Assembly (NCBI GenBank): GCA_027491415.1
Contig: JAOZFH010000018.1
Span: 1-64,000 of the forward strand
Source of the DNA: Thermoproteota archaeon
GTDB taxonomy: Archaea > Korarchaeota > Korarchaeia > Korarchaeales > Korarchaeaceae
Reading direction: 5' to 3'
DNA length: 64,000 nucleotides
The position numbers and the translations under genes were made by a program. Shown piece by piece: positions 34,008-41,825 of the stretch. The notes beneath the pieces were generated by a model. It did no database searches. It saw nothing but the letters and a program-made list of their open reading frames with translations, and had not been told where the DNA came from. The number at the start of each line of letters is the position of its first letter. The first letter of the stretch is position 1.

Positions 34008-35360
34008 ATGGCCGCGCTAGGGCCCTGGAGGGCCGCCGCTGGGGCGATGCTGCTAGCGATGACTTTGGGCTACCTTCTGTCTCAAGGCGATCTGAGGCTC
34101 GTCGGACCACCCACGGCTCCTGTGCAGGGGTATTTGGCTGGGAAGTTGTGCGGCAGGCTGCCCGACGGCCGCACCGTTGGGGCGTTGGTGGATCTGAGGA
34201 TCGAGGACTTGGCCCTCTCGCAGGTGTTCAAGACGGGATGGCCCGCGTACGTCTCCGTAAAGCTGTGGGGAAAGCTGGACAACTCGGAGATCGGGGAGTC
34301 CCTCGGCTTGGATTCGAGGGCTGTAGTCAAAATGTCGGGGGGAGGATTTGAGACCTGCTATCTAGGGGACCGCGATATCGAGGTGGCGAGGTTTCACGTA
34401 CACCTCCACCCCCGTACCGAGGACGAGCTGATGGGCGGTGGGGAAGTCGGGGCCCTGGGGAGAGGTGTAGATGTGATCGTCGGGCAGATCGGCTACACCC
34501 TAAGACTCACGGACGGCGACGGGAGGGAGGTCTGGAGGTTGGACGCCCGCCCTCCCTTGTTTGAGGGCTCCTGGGTGGATTACTCTCCCGGGTACGACTT
34601 CACAACGTGGAGCTGGCGAAGGTGGGGCTGGTTCCTGGTGCCCGACCTCCAACCCGGCAACTACACACTTGTGGTTGTAGTGATAGATCTGCTCACCAAC
34701 CTCACGGCCAGGGCGACTAGGCCCGTGGAGGTTGCGCCAGGCGAGGACCCCAGATCCATCTTCAGACCCGAGCCCATCGGGATAGAGGGGGGCAAGGCAG
34801 CTCGTCGCGGGTTCCTGAGGCAGGCAGCCCTGTTGGGTTGGGGGACGTGTTGGACGTCGGAGGGGATGCTTTGGGATGTCCAAGTCGGCCTCACGGGTGA
34901 CCCGAGGCCAGCGTGGGCGTGGAGGGCGACCCTGATCTCCATGGCGGAGGGCAGGCCTCGCGTGGTCTTCGCGTCGATGTGGATACTCTCCGACGAAGGG
35001 CGAGCCTCCAGGTGGATGCTCTCCCTCCACCAACGCGGGTCTGAGTACGTAGAGGAGCTGAGGGGTCTAGGCAGTGAGGCCGTGATCCTGCGTGACCCCA
35101 GAAGCACCTTTAAGGACCCGGAGACGGGAGAGGTGGTGACGACCGGGGCGAGCGTCGAACTGGTGTTCAGGAAGGGTAACGTCGTCGTGAGCCTGTACTC
35201 CGAAGAGTTCAACCTCACCCCCCAGGCGCCAGCTCGGGGGATCTGCTCGTTGCGGGCCGACCGAGCAGTGGAGACCGCCCTGCCGTACGATGCGGAACTC
35301 CTAGCGCTGGCTGAGGCGATGGACTCAGCCCTCTCGAAGACTGCTGGATCAGGTGGGTAG
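34008..35360 (+). CDS. Predicted secreted or membrane-anchored protein of unknown function
   Basis: The 450-residue protein opens with a hydrophobic signal (AAAGAMLLAMTLGYLLSQ) and then a beta-rich body with several Trp and a PDLQPGNYTLVVVVIDLLTN segment resembling an immunoglobulin-like strand pair. Two cysteines (GKLCGRL and FETCYLG) could form a disulfide. GGTATAAAGG at about 33974 gives a leaderless start at ATG 34008. Its stop abuts the start of a membrane-bound winged-helix gene, so the pair may be a surface sensor and its regulator; that is inference. Confidence 0.6.
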   Translation: MAALGPWRAAAGAMLLAMTLGYLLSQGDLRLVGPPTAPVQGYLAGKLCGRLPDGRTVGALVDLRIEDLALSQVFKTGWPAYVSVKLWGKLDNSEIGESLGLDSRAVVKMSGGGFETCYLGDRDIEVARFHVHLHPRTEDELMGGGEVGALGRGVDVIVGQIGYTLRLTDGDGREVWRLDARPPLFEGSWVDYSPGYDFTTWSWRRWGWFLVPDLQPGNYTLVVVVIDLLTNLTARATRPVEVAPGEDPRSIFRPEPIGIEGGKAARRGFLRQAALLGWGTCWTSEGMLWDVQVGLTGDPRPAWAWRATLISMAEGRPRVVFASMWILSDEGRASRWMLSLHQRGSEYVEELRGLGSEAVILRDPRSTFKDPETGEVVTTGASVELVFRKGNVVVSLYSEEFNLTPQAPARGICSLRADRAVETALPYDAELLALAEAMDSALSKTAGSGG

Positions 35361-35361
35361 G

Positions 35362-35880
35362 TTGAAGCCTAGTGCCCGGAAAGGCCTGACTCTGGCCGCC
35401 CTATTTGCCTCCATGTTGGCTCTCACGAATCTGCTCGTAAAGAGGGAGACCCTCGTGATCTTGATGCCCGGTGGCGACAGGCTCGTGGTGACTAGCCCAC
35501 TAATGTACAGCCTCGGGGAGACTCTCCTCATATCTGCCGCGTCGGCCGCGGCCGGATTCTCTTTGGCCCTTCTCCTAGCTGGGAAGGGGGGTAACTCCGC
35601 CGGCCCTGAATTCCGGGGGCTGACTCGGAGCCCGAGTGCGGAGGAAGTGTTGAGGATGCTTGACCCCAGGGACAGGGAGATAGTCAGGTTCCTCATTAGG
35701 AAGGGAGGTGAGGCGCTCCAGCGGGAGGTGTGGGCGGAACTCGGGATGAGCAGAGTGACTGCGTCAAGGAGGCTGGACTCTCTGGAGGAGAGGGGGGTCG
35801 TGGTCAGGGAGAGGGTGGGGGGAACATACAGGGTCAGGCTGAATGACTGGCTCAGGAGGCTCGCGTCGGTGGGAGGCTGA
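35362..35880 (+). CDS. Membrane-anchored winged-helix transcriptional regulator
   Basis: The protein (about 172 residues) has two hydrophobic helices, GLTLAALFASMLALTNLLV and LLISAASAAAGFSLALLLA, then a cytosolic MarR/ArsR-like winged helix with REVWAELGMSRVTASRRLDS as recognition region and a short wing (RERVGGTYRV). TTG 35362 follows GGTGGGTAGG; GTG 35353 is possible. A short loop between the helices faces outward. It follows a secreted protein gene directly, which suggests signal input from the cell surface. Confidence 0.7.
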   Translation: MKPSARKGLTLAALFASMLALTNLLVKRETLVILMPGGDRLVVTSPLMYSLGETLLISAASAAAGFSLALLLAGKGGNSAGPEFRGLTRSPSAEEVLRMLDPRDREIVRFLIRKGGEALQREVWAELGMSRVTASRRLDSLEERGVVVRERVGGTYRVRLNDWLRRLASVGG

Positions 35881-35935
35881 ACTACCACGCCGCTTCCCGA
35901 CCCGCCCTTTGAGCAACGCCGAACGAGGCCGGATG

Positions 35936-36691
35936 TTAAGGCGAGAGCGCTTCGACCGCGGCCTTCGCGAGCGCCCTCCGAGACCTGTCTACCTTGCGCG
36001 ATGAGAACCTCGCCCTCCAGACCCCCTCGAACAGCTCGTCGGTAATCGCTAGCCCGGCCGCCAGCCTGACCCCCCTGAACTCCGCCACCGCCATCAGGGC
36101 AGAGCACTCCATCTCAACCGCCAGGGCCCCGAGCAGAGAGTACCTTCGAACCTTTCCGACGGTCTCGCGAAACGGCGAGTCGGTGGTCCAGACCCCGCCC
36201 CTCAGCACCCTTACGCCCGACCCTCCGAGCGAGGATTCCAGGGCCTCGATCATCTCTGGGTCGGCGAGGGGGATCCTCTCAGGCGGCAGGTAGTGATAGC
36301 TCGTCCCCTCCTCCCTGATGGCCCACTCCGGCAGCACCACGTCCCCAATCCCAACATCGGGTGATATGGAGCCCGCCTCTCCCAGGACCAAGATCCTCTT
36401 CGCCCCACTTGCTGCCAGGACCTCCAGCAGCATTGCGGCCGCCGGCGCCCCGAAGTAGGCCAGCAGAAATGGGATGCCCTCGAAGTGGAACCTCTCCAAG
36501 CACCCGGCCGCCCGGCACCTCTCCGGGGTCGCCCCGAGGGTCTCGGCGGCGAGCCTAAAGATCCTGGGGGTCAGGGCGATGACGGCCGAACCTCCCCCCA
36601 GCCAGTCAACCCTCAGCTCGTATGGGTCTATTATAGGCTCGTCCCCCTCCGCCGGCAGGAAGTCGAGGACCGGCACACCCGTCGGATCCAA
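35936..36691 (-). CDS. Nucleoside phosphorylase (uridine phosphorylase-like)
   Basis: The 251-residue protein belongs to the PNP/UDP phosphorylase superfamily, splitting nucleosides with phosphate. GEAGSISPDVGIGDVVLPEWA and the substrate loop VEMECSALMAVAEFRGV match the uridine phosphorylase type. Start is TTG 36691 or GTG 36676; CCTTAATAG near 36707 fits either. A second family member is at 51910-52686 and is closer to classical Udp; this one lacks its GDPGR phosphate loop near the N-terminus and may use another substrate. Confidence 0.78.
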   Translation of the reverse strand: MDPTGVPVLDFLPAEGDEPIIDPYELRVDWLGGGSAVIALTPRIFRLAAETLGATPERCRAAGCLERFHFEGIPFLLAYFGAPAAAMLLEVLAASGAKRILVLGEAGSISPDVGIGDVVLPEWAIREEGTSYHYLPPERIPLADPEMIEALESSLGGSGVRVLRGGVWTTDSPFRETVGKVRRYSLLGALAVEMECSALMAVAEFRGVRLAAGLAITDELFEGVWRARFSSRKVDRSRRALAKAAVEALSP

Positions 36692-36719
36692 TCGGCCGGC
36701 TATTAAGGCCTCTCAGTGT

Positions 36720-37616
36720 TCAGACGAGCCTTAGAATCTTGGCGAGGGCCGTCTTCAGGAGTCCCTTGAGGAACGCCCTGCCCATGTTAGAGACCGGGGC
36801 CGTAACCGTGGAGTACCTGGCGTCGTCGCTCAGCGTCACCGGCGCCCCCCTGACGAGCACCGCAGGGATTCCCTCGGACCCCTGCCCCATGAGGAGGGCG
36901 GCCGCTGCCGCGAGCTCGTCGGCCACGAGGTCCACGCCCCCGAACTTGGGCTTCCCATAGAGGTCCGGCTCTCCGAAAGACCTCCTCACGGGGTCGATTC
37001 CGGAGACACCCACGGCCCAGTCCACGGAGCCCATCCTGAACGGCGCGAAGTCCGTGTCCGAGATCACCACGCCGACCCTGGCCCCCGTCAGCTCCCTGAT
37101 GCGCTCCGCTATCTCCCGGGCCTCGGCGTCTGGGTCGGGGGGAGGGAGCGCGGCCACACCCTCCGGGCAGTTGGACCAGTCGATCCCTGCGTCCGTGATC
37201 ACGACTCCGGCCACCTCGGCCAGTATCGTCCCCCCCTCCTCCTCGACCATAGCCCTCGCCGCCTCCGGGTCCGGGGAGAACTCCTCCGGGAAGCCGGTCC
37301 CCCTGCTTGCCTCCGAGAAGGGAAGTATCAGCACGATCCTCCCGACGCTCCTGACGAGTTCCACGAGCCAGGCCGGCCTGCCCGCTATCCTGGCCAAGAT
37401 CCTGGACTTGAGGGAAGGCTTCACGTCAGAGATCCGCACCAAGTGGCCCTTCGCCTTGGAGACCACCTTGCTGGCTACCACCAGCACGTCGCCGTCACTG
37501 AGCTCGATTCCCATGGAATCGATCGCGGAGAGGATCACACTCGGGAGATCGTCTCCCTGCCTGAGTTCCGGGAGCCTCAACCCAATTAACTCAATCCTCC
37601 CACCCGGATTAGACAT
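36720..37616 (-). CDS. CofE-like ligase (coenzyme F420-0:gamma-glutamyl ligase family), copy 1
   Basis: The 298-residue protein matches the CofE family, which adds glutamates to F420-0. It has DGDVLVVASKVVSKAKG near residue 40, the metal/substrate block VVISDTDFAPFRMGSVDWAVG and DLVADELAAAAALLMGQG near the C-terminus. Canonical CofE usually reads SDT-x-GRPWR at the block; here it is altered, so another acceptor substrate is possible. ATG 37616 has GGAGG seven bases upstream. It is divergent from a membrane protein gene, the same arrangement as copy 2 at 61669-62583. No other F420 genes are in the window. Confidence 0.75.
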   Translation of the reverse strand: MSNPGGRIELIGLRLPELRQGDDLPSVILSAIDSMGIELSDGDVLVVASKVVSKAKGHLVRISDVKPSLKSRILARIAGRPAWLVELVRSVGRIVLILPFSEASRGTGFPEEFSPDPEAARAMVEEEGGTILAEVAGVVITDAGIDWSNCPEGVAALPPPDPDAEAREIAERIRELTGARVGVVISDTDFAPFRMGSVDWAVGVSGIDPVRRSFGEPDLYGKPKFGGVDLVADELAAAAALLMGQGSEGIPAVLVRGAPVTLSDDARYSTVTAPVSNMGRAFLKGLLKTALAKILRLV

Positions 37617-37749
37617 GAAATATCCTCCCCCCTGATCAGACGCCAAGACTATTAGCTGGTTTGCCTTCTACATACAAGCGTTCGTGGTGTTCGGCTCTCA
37701 CTATGAATGAACCTGACGAGTCGAAGGGGAGCGCGGGAGGAGGTTGAAA

Positions 37750-39162
37750 ATGTCCCCGAGGTCTCACGCTCTTTCCGCCTCCAGCACAAACATACCAGAG
37801 ATTGCGTCGCTTGTCTGGGTTATCTTGGCCACGATCGTGCTGCTGGAGAGCACGGGAGACTGGGTGCCGAAGCAGGTCGACCCACTGAGCTTGCTCGGCA
37901 GGGCCGTGGGGCTCCTGGCGGCTGGTATGGCCCTCATCATCCTGTATTTCATCGTGCTTCAGAGGCTGGAGGCCCTTCTCTGGAGGGACTGGAAGTACTT
38001 CACCTGGGGGCAGGCACTCCTGGCATACTTCCTGCTCATCGAACTCGTCGACTCGGCCTTCGTCCTCCCTGAGTACGTGCACGTGATGGAACTCCTCACG
38101 ATCCTAATCTCGGTGGGGATATGCTCCTGGTCACTCACGTCGATAATGGCCAGGCTGGCCTCCCTATTGACCGCCAAGAGGGGGGTCCCCAGGGTTCGAC
38201 CGACTTGGATATTCGCAGCGTGGCTAGCTGTGCTGATCTCAGTCACCGCGTGGTCGCTTCGATACGTCAGGCCGCTCCCACGGCCGAGGTATCTGGACCT
38301 TACCTTGGACATAGCGATCGCGGGCGTGCTCGCCGCGAACCTGTGGAGGCTCACCAAAGCCCTGGGGACGGTCACAGGGGCCGGCAGGTGGCTAGTCGAG
38401 GCCTCCATCACCTCGATGGCACTTGGCGCGGTGGCGGAACTCTACGTGATGTTCGAGGACCTGTTCCTCACCCCAAAGACGATGAACGTTTTCGGTTACA
38501 CTCTCACGGGAGCCATCGCTCTTGGGGTGGCCATATCCGGGTTCGGCTACTATCTGCTGGGAACCACGCCATATAGGGAGCCCCCCAACACGGAGGGGGA
38601 GGGTGGACCGGAGATTGACTGGAGGGAGTTTGGCCTGGACGTCGGAGGAGAGGGCGAGGTTATTCTGATGGAGTTCGAGCCTCTAACATCTCCCTCGGAG
38701 ATGATAGCTAGCCTAGTGTCGTGGCTTAGGGAGCTCGACATGAAGATCGTGGTGATCGCTAGGCGGGGTATCCCTCTGAGGGAGGTGGCGTCGGAGTCTG
38801 ACCTGACTATCCGGGTCAGCCCTGGCAGGATGGCCGCGCCTAAGGAGCTGTCTCCGGGCGAGCTGGAGGTGGGCCTGAGCCCATCCGTGATCCTGGGGAT
38901 CGTGAGCAGGTTGATCACGCCCGAGAGGAGGATGTCGCTCGTGGTGGAGAACGTCAGCGATATGACCACTCTCATCGGGTTGGACGGGGCCTACCGCCTG
39001 ATCAGGGCCCTCATAGACATGCTGATCCCGGAGAGGGCCGTGGTAGTGCTCGTAGTGAACCGAGGCGCCCACGGCGATCGGGAGATGAACCTGATGAGGG
39101 GTCTCGCCACTTGGATCATTAACGCCACGCGATACCCACCCGAGATCAGGAAGGTGGCCTGA
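37750..39162 (+). CDS. Multispanning membrane protein with DUF835-like C-terminal domain, copy 1
   Basis: The 470-residue protein has about seven to eight hydrophobic helices in residues 15-275 and a soluble C-terminal domain of about 170 residues. The latter includes LVVENVSDMTTLIGLDGAYR and a strand-rich VVVLVVNRGAHG, resembling the archaeal DUF835 domain, a degenerate RecA/KaiC-like fold. It is homologous along its length to the product of 60102-61505 (for example LTAKR, GRMAAPKE versus GRMGPPKQ, YRLIRALID versus YRLLRAMID). ATG 37750 follows GGAGG. A signalling role is plausible but unproven. Confidence 0.7.
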   Translation: MSPRSHALSASSTNIPEIASLVWVILATIVLLESTGDWVPKQVDPLSLLGRAVGLLAAGMALIILYFIVLQRLEALLWRDWKYFTWGQALLAYFLLIELVDSAFVLPEYVHVMELLTILISVGICSWSLTSIMARLASLLTAKRGVPRVRPTWIFAAWLAVLISVTAWSLRYVRPLPRPRYLDLTLDIAIAGVLAANLWRLTKALGTVTGAGRWLVEASITSMALGAVAELYVMFEDLFLTPKTMNVFGYTLTGAIALGVAISGFGYYLLGTTPYREPPNTEGEGGPEIDWREFGLDVGGEGEVILMEFEPLTSPSEMIASLVSWLRELDMKIVVIARRGIPLREVASESDLTIRVSPGRMAAPKELSPGELEVGLSPSVILGIVSRLITPERRMSLVVENVSDMTTLIGLDGAYRLIRALIDMLIPERAVVVLVVNRGAHGDREMNLMRGLATWIINATRYPPEIRKVA

Positions 39163-39198
39163 GGTTTTTGGGGATCTAGGTTAGGGTTAAGACGGCCC

Positions 39199-40524
39199 TC
39201 AGCCGGATGCGAGCCTCGTCGCGGCCCGGGAGGCCCGCTCCACCACCTCCCCCGCGTCCATCGTCATTATCCGTCTGGCCCTGACAATCACCCTCCCGTC
39301 GACTATCACCGTGTCCACGTCGTCGCCGGTGGCAGAGAAGACCAGCGCCGATACCGGGTCCCTCTGAGTGGAGAGGTGGGGCCTCCTGAGGTCCACCAGG
39401 ATTAGGTCGGCCCTCTTGCCGGCCTCCAGCGTTCCGATCTCATCGGCGAGTCCCAGCGCCCTCGCCCCGTTCACGGTCGCCATCCTGAGCACGTCCCAGG
39501 AGGTCAGCGCCCTTGGGTCGAGCCTACTCCCCCTCTGGAGGAGGGCCGCAAGGCGCATCTCTCTGAACATGTCGAGGGAGTCGTTGCTAGCCGGGCCGTC
39601 GGTCCCCAGGGCGACGTTCACCCCCTCCCTGAGCATGTCGGCCACCGGGGCGATGCCGGACGCCAGCTTTAGGTTGCTGGCCGGGCAGTGGACCACGCTC
39701 GCCCCCTTGGAGGCCAAGAGTGAGATCTCCTCCCGGTCGAGCCAGACCCCGTGGGCCGCCAGGACGTTGGGTCCCAGCACCCCGAGGGAGTCCAGGTAGG
39801 AGGGGGGCCCCTCCCCAGCTCTCTCCCTGAGCTCCTCAACCTCCCTCCTGGTCTCGGAGAGGTGTATGTGGAGCCTCAGACCCCTGGACCTGGCGAGCTC
39901 GGCGGAGGCGCGGAGGAGCTCCTCAGAGCACGTGTACGGGGCGTGCGGACCCACTGCCGCCCTTATTCTGCCGCCGCCAGCCATGTGCCAATCCTCTATG
40001 AACCTCTCGGCCTCCCTGAGCTCCTTAACGGTCTTGTCCGGATCCCTCTCCCAACCCGGGGCGTCTATCATCCCGTAGGAAAGGACTGCCCTCACCCCGG
40101 ACTCCAGAGCGGCCCTTGCCACCGAGTCCTCGTGGAAGTACATGTCCGAGAAGGTGGTTGTTCCCGAGAGGAGCATCTCCAAGATCCCCAGCCTCGCGCC
40201 GTCTAGCACCTCCTCTGGACCCATCTTGGCCTCTACCCTCCATATCTCCCTGAGCCACTCGTCCAGCGGCCTGTCGGAGGCGAGCCCCCTCAGCAGGGTC
40301 ATGGCCACGTGGGTGTGGGCGTTTACCAGGCCGGGTAAGGCGACCATGCCCCTCCCCTCGACGACCTCCTCTGCGGAGACGGGCGGCATGGATGACCTCC
40401 TGCCGATTGAGACAATCCTACCTCCCTCGACGGCCACGTACCCATCTCGGATCACGAGCCCTGGCGGGTCGACGGGGATCATTGCGGAGGCCAGCACCAG
40501 GAGGTCCACATTTAGCCTGGTCAT
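39199..40524 (-). CDS. Amidohydrolase, S-adenosylhomocysteine/5-methylthioadenosine deaminase-like
   Basis: The 441-residue metal-dependent hydrolase has NAHTHVAMTLLRG, the metal pair HIHLSETRREVEEL, AHGVWLD and GTDGPASNDSLDMFREM, the pattern of MtaD/SAH deaminases and the wider ATZ/TRZ group. It would deaminate adenosine-derived nucleosides such as SAH or MTA; in several archaea this replaces SAH hydrolase steps. ATG 40524 is about 30 bases from the shared promoter at 40553-40562. Confidence 0.82.
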   Translation of the reverse strand: MTRLNVDLLVLASAMIPVDPPGLVIRDGYVAVEGGRIVSIGRRSSMPPVSAEEVVEGRGMVALPGLVNAHTHVAMTLLRGLASDRPLDEWLREIWRVEAKMGPEEVLDGARLGILEMLLSGTTTFSDMYFHEDSVARAALESGVRAVLSYGMIDAPGWERDPDKTVKELREAERFIEDWHMAGGGRIRAAVGPHAPYTCSEELLRASAELARSRGLRLHIHLSETRREVEELRERAGEGPPSYLDSLGVLGPNVLAAHGVWLDREEISLLASKGASVVHCPASNLKLASGIAPVADMLREGVNVALGTDGPASNDSLDMFREMRLAALLQRGSRLDPRALTSWDVLRMATVNGARALGLADEIGTLEAGKRADLILVDLRRPHLSTQRDPVSALVFSATGDDVDTVIVDGRVIVRARRIMTMDAGEVVERASRAATRLASG

Positions 40525-40552
40525 CTTCAGCCGAGGCGGACCTCGGTCCGTC

Positions 40553-40562
40553 AAAACGTTTT
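40553..40562. promoter_or_regulatory. Shared palindromic TATA-like element for divergent genes
   Basis: AAAACGTTTT is a perfect ten-base palindrome. It lies 29-38 bases before ATG 40524 on the minus strand and 27-36 bases before ATG 40589 on the plus strand, so one AT-rich core could serve both divergent genes with leaderless transcripts. Extension by TAT on the plus-strand side makes GTTTTAT, the better TATA match. Confidence 0.5.
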
Positions 40563-40588
40563 ATCCACCGACCGACACGCGGAACGCG

Positions 40589-41818
40589 ATGAGGATAGAA
40601 CTCCCCTACGGGCGGGGCTTCGTCTCCGCCGAGATACCAGAGACCGCGGACGTGACCGTGCTGCATCCAAGGCCCCTCAAACCTGACGCCCAGGCAAGGG
40701 GGATCGTCTCCGAGGCGCTGGAGTCCGCGAGCCCGGGCCTGGAGGAGGAGCCCTCCGGCAGGGTCGTGATAGTGGTCGACGACCACACTAGGCCCTGCCC
40801 GACCGAGGTTATGCTGGACCACGTGCTGGGGAGGCTGAGGGTCCCCAGGAACCGGATAACGGTGATCTTCGCAACCGGCACCCACAGGCCCGTTTCCCCG
40901 GATGAGGCGAAGGAGATCCTGGGAAAGCACCACGGAACCGTCGAGGCGGTCAGCCACGACTGCAGGGGGGCCCACGTCTACCTCGGGGAGACCGGCAGGG
41001 GCACCCCCGTCGCGGTGGACGAGCTCTACAAGACCGCGGACTACCGCATCCTCCTGGGCGACGTCGAGCCGCACTACTTCGCCGGGTACGGCGGCGGTAG
41101 GAAGAGCGTACTCCCGGGAGTGAGCTCCTACGAGACCATACAGGCCAACCACAAGATGATGTTCCTCCCGGGAGCCGAGGTGGGCGTCCTAGACGGGAAC
41201 CCAGTCAGCGAGGACATGGAGGAGGCCGCCGACATGGCCGGGGCAGAGTTCACGCTCAACGTGGTGCAGAACGCCGAGCACGAGATAGTCTCTGCGCACG
41301 GCGGGCATCATAGGGACGTGCTCAGGGCCGGCGCGAGGGTCGTGGACCGAATGTACAAGGTGAGGTACGAGGGGGAGCCAGCGGACGTGGTGATCGTTGC
41401 TGCCAACGGATACCCGCACGACGTAGACCTTTACCAGGCCTACAAGGCTCTTCACATGGCCCTCAGGGTCGTAAAGCCCGGGGGGGCGGTGGTGTTCGTC
41501 GCGGAGTGCAGGGACGGGGCGGGGAATAGGAAGTTTGTCGAGTACATGAGGAGGTACTCCTCCTCAGACGAGGTCGAGGCTGCCCTCAAGCGGACGTTCG
41601 AGTTGGGGGGTCACAAGGCCTACTATCACCTTAGAGCCGTGGAGAGGAACAGGATCCTGTCCCTGACCTCCATGGACCCCGCCGAGGTGAGGGGGCTCTA
41701 CAAGATGGAGCCAATCTCCTCGCTCCAGGAGGGGGTCGACGCGGCCCTGAGGGGGCTCTCAAACCCGAGGGTCGTGGTGATGCCTGAGGGAACTACCACG
41801 ATCCCCGCGCCAACCTGA
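40589..41818 (+). CDS. LarA family nickel-dependent racemase/epimerase
   Basis: The 409-residue protein belongs to the lactate racemase LarA (DUF2088) family, which binds a nickel-pincer nucleotide covalently to a lysine. The core EPHYFAGYGGGRKSVLPGVS holds the attachment Lys and nickel-ligand His; catalytic His candidates are in AVSHDC near residue 110. The preceding VVDDHTRPCP is also conserved. No larB, larC or larE cofactor genes are in the window. Many archaeal homologues act on other hydroxy acids, so the substrate is open. Confidence 0.85.
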   Translation: MRIELPYGRGFVSAEIPETADVTVLHPRPLKPDAQARGIVSEALESASPGLEEEPSGRVVIVVDDHTRPCPTEVMLDHVLGRLRVPRNRITVIFATGTHRPVSPDEAKEILGKHHGTVEAVSHDCRGAHVYLGETGRGTPVAVDELYKTADYRILLGDVEPHYFAGYGGGRKSVLPGVSSYETIQANHKMMFLPGAEVGVLDGNPVSEDMEEAADMAGAEFTLNVVQNAEHEIVSAHGGHHRDVLRAGARVVDRMYKVRYEGEPADVVIVAANGYPHDVDLYQAYKALHMALRVVKPGGAVVFVAECRDGAGNRKFVEYMRRYSSSDEVEAALKRTFELGGHKAYYHLRAVERNRILSLTSMDPAEVRGLYKMEPISSLQEGVDAALRGLSNPRVVVMPEGTTTIPAPT

Positions 41819-41825
41819 GCTCGGG

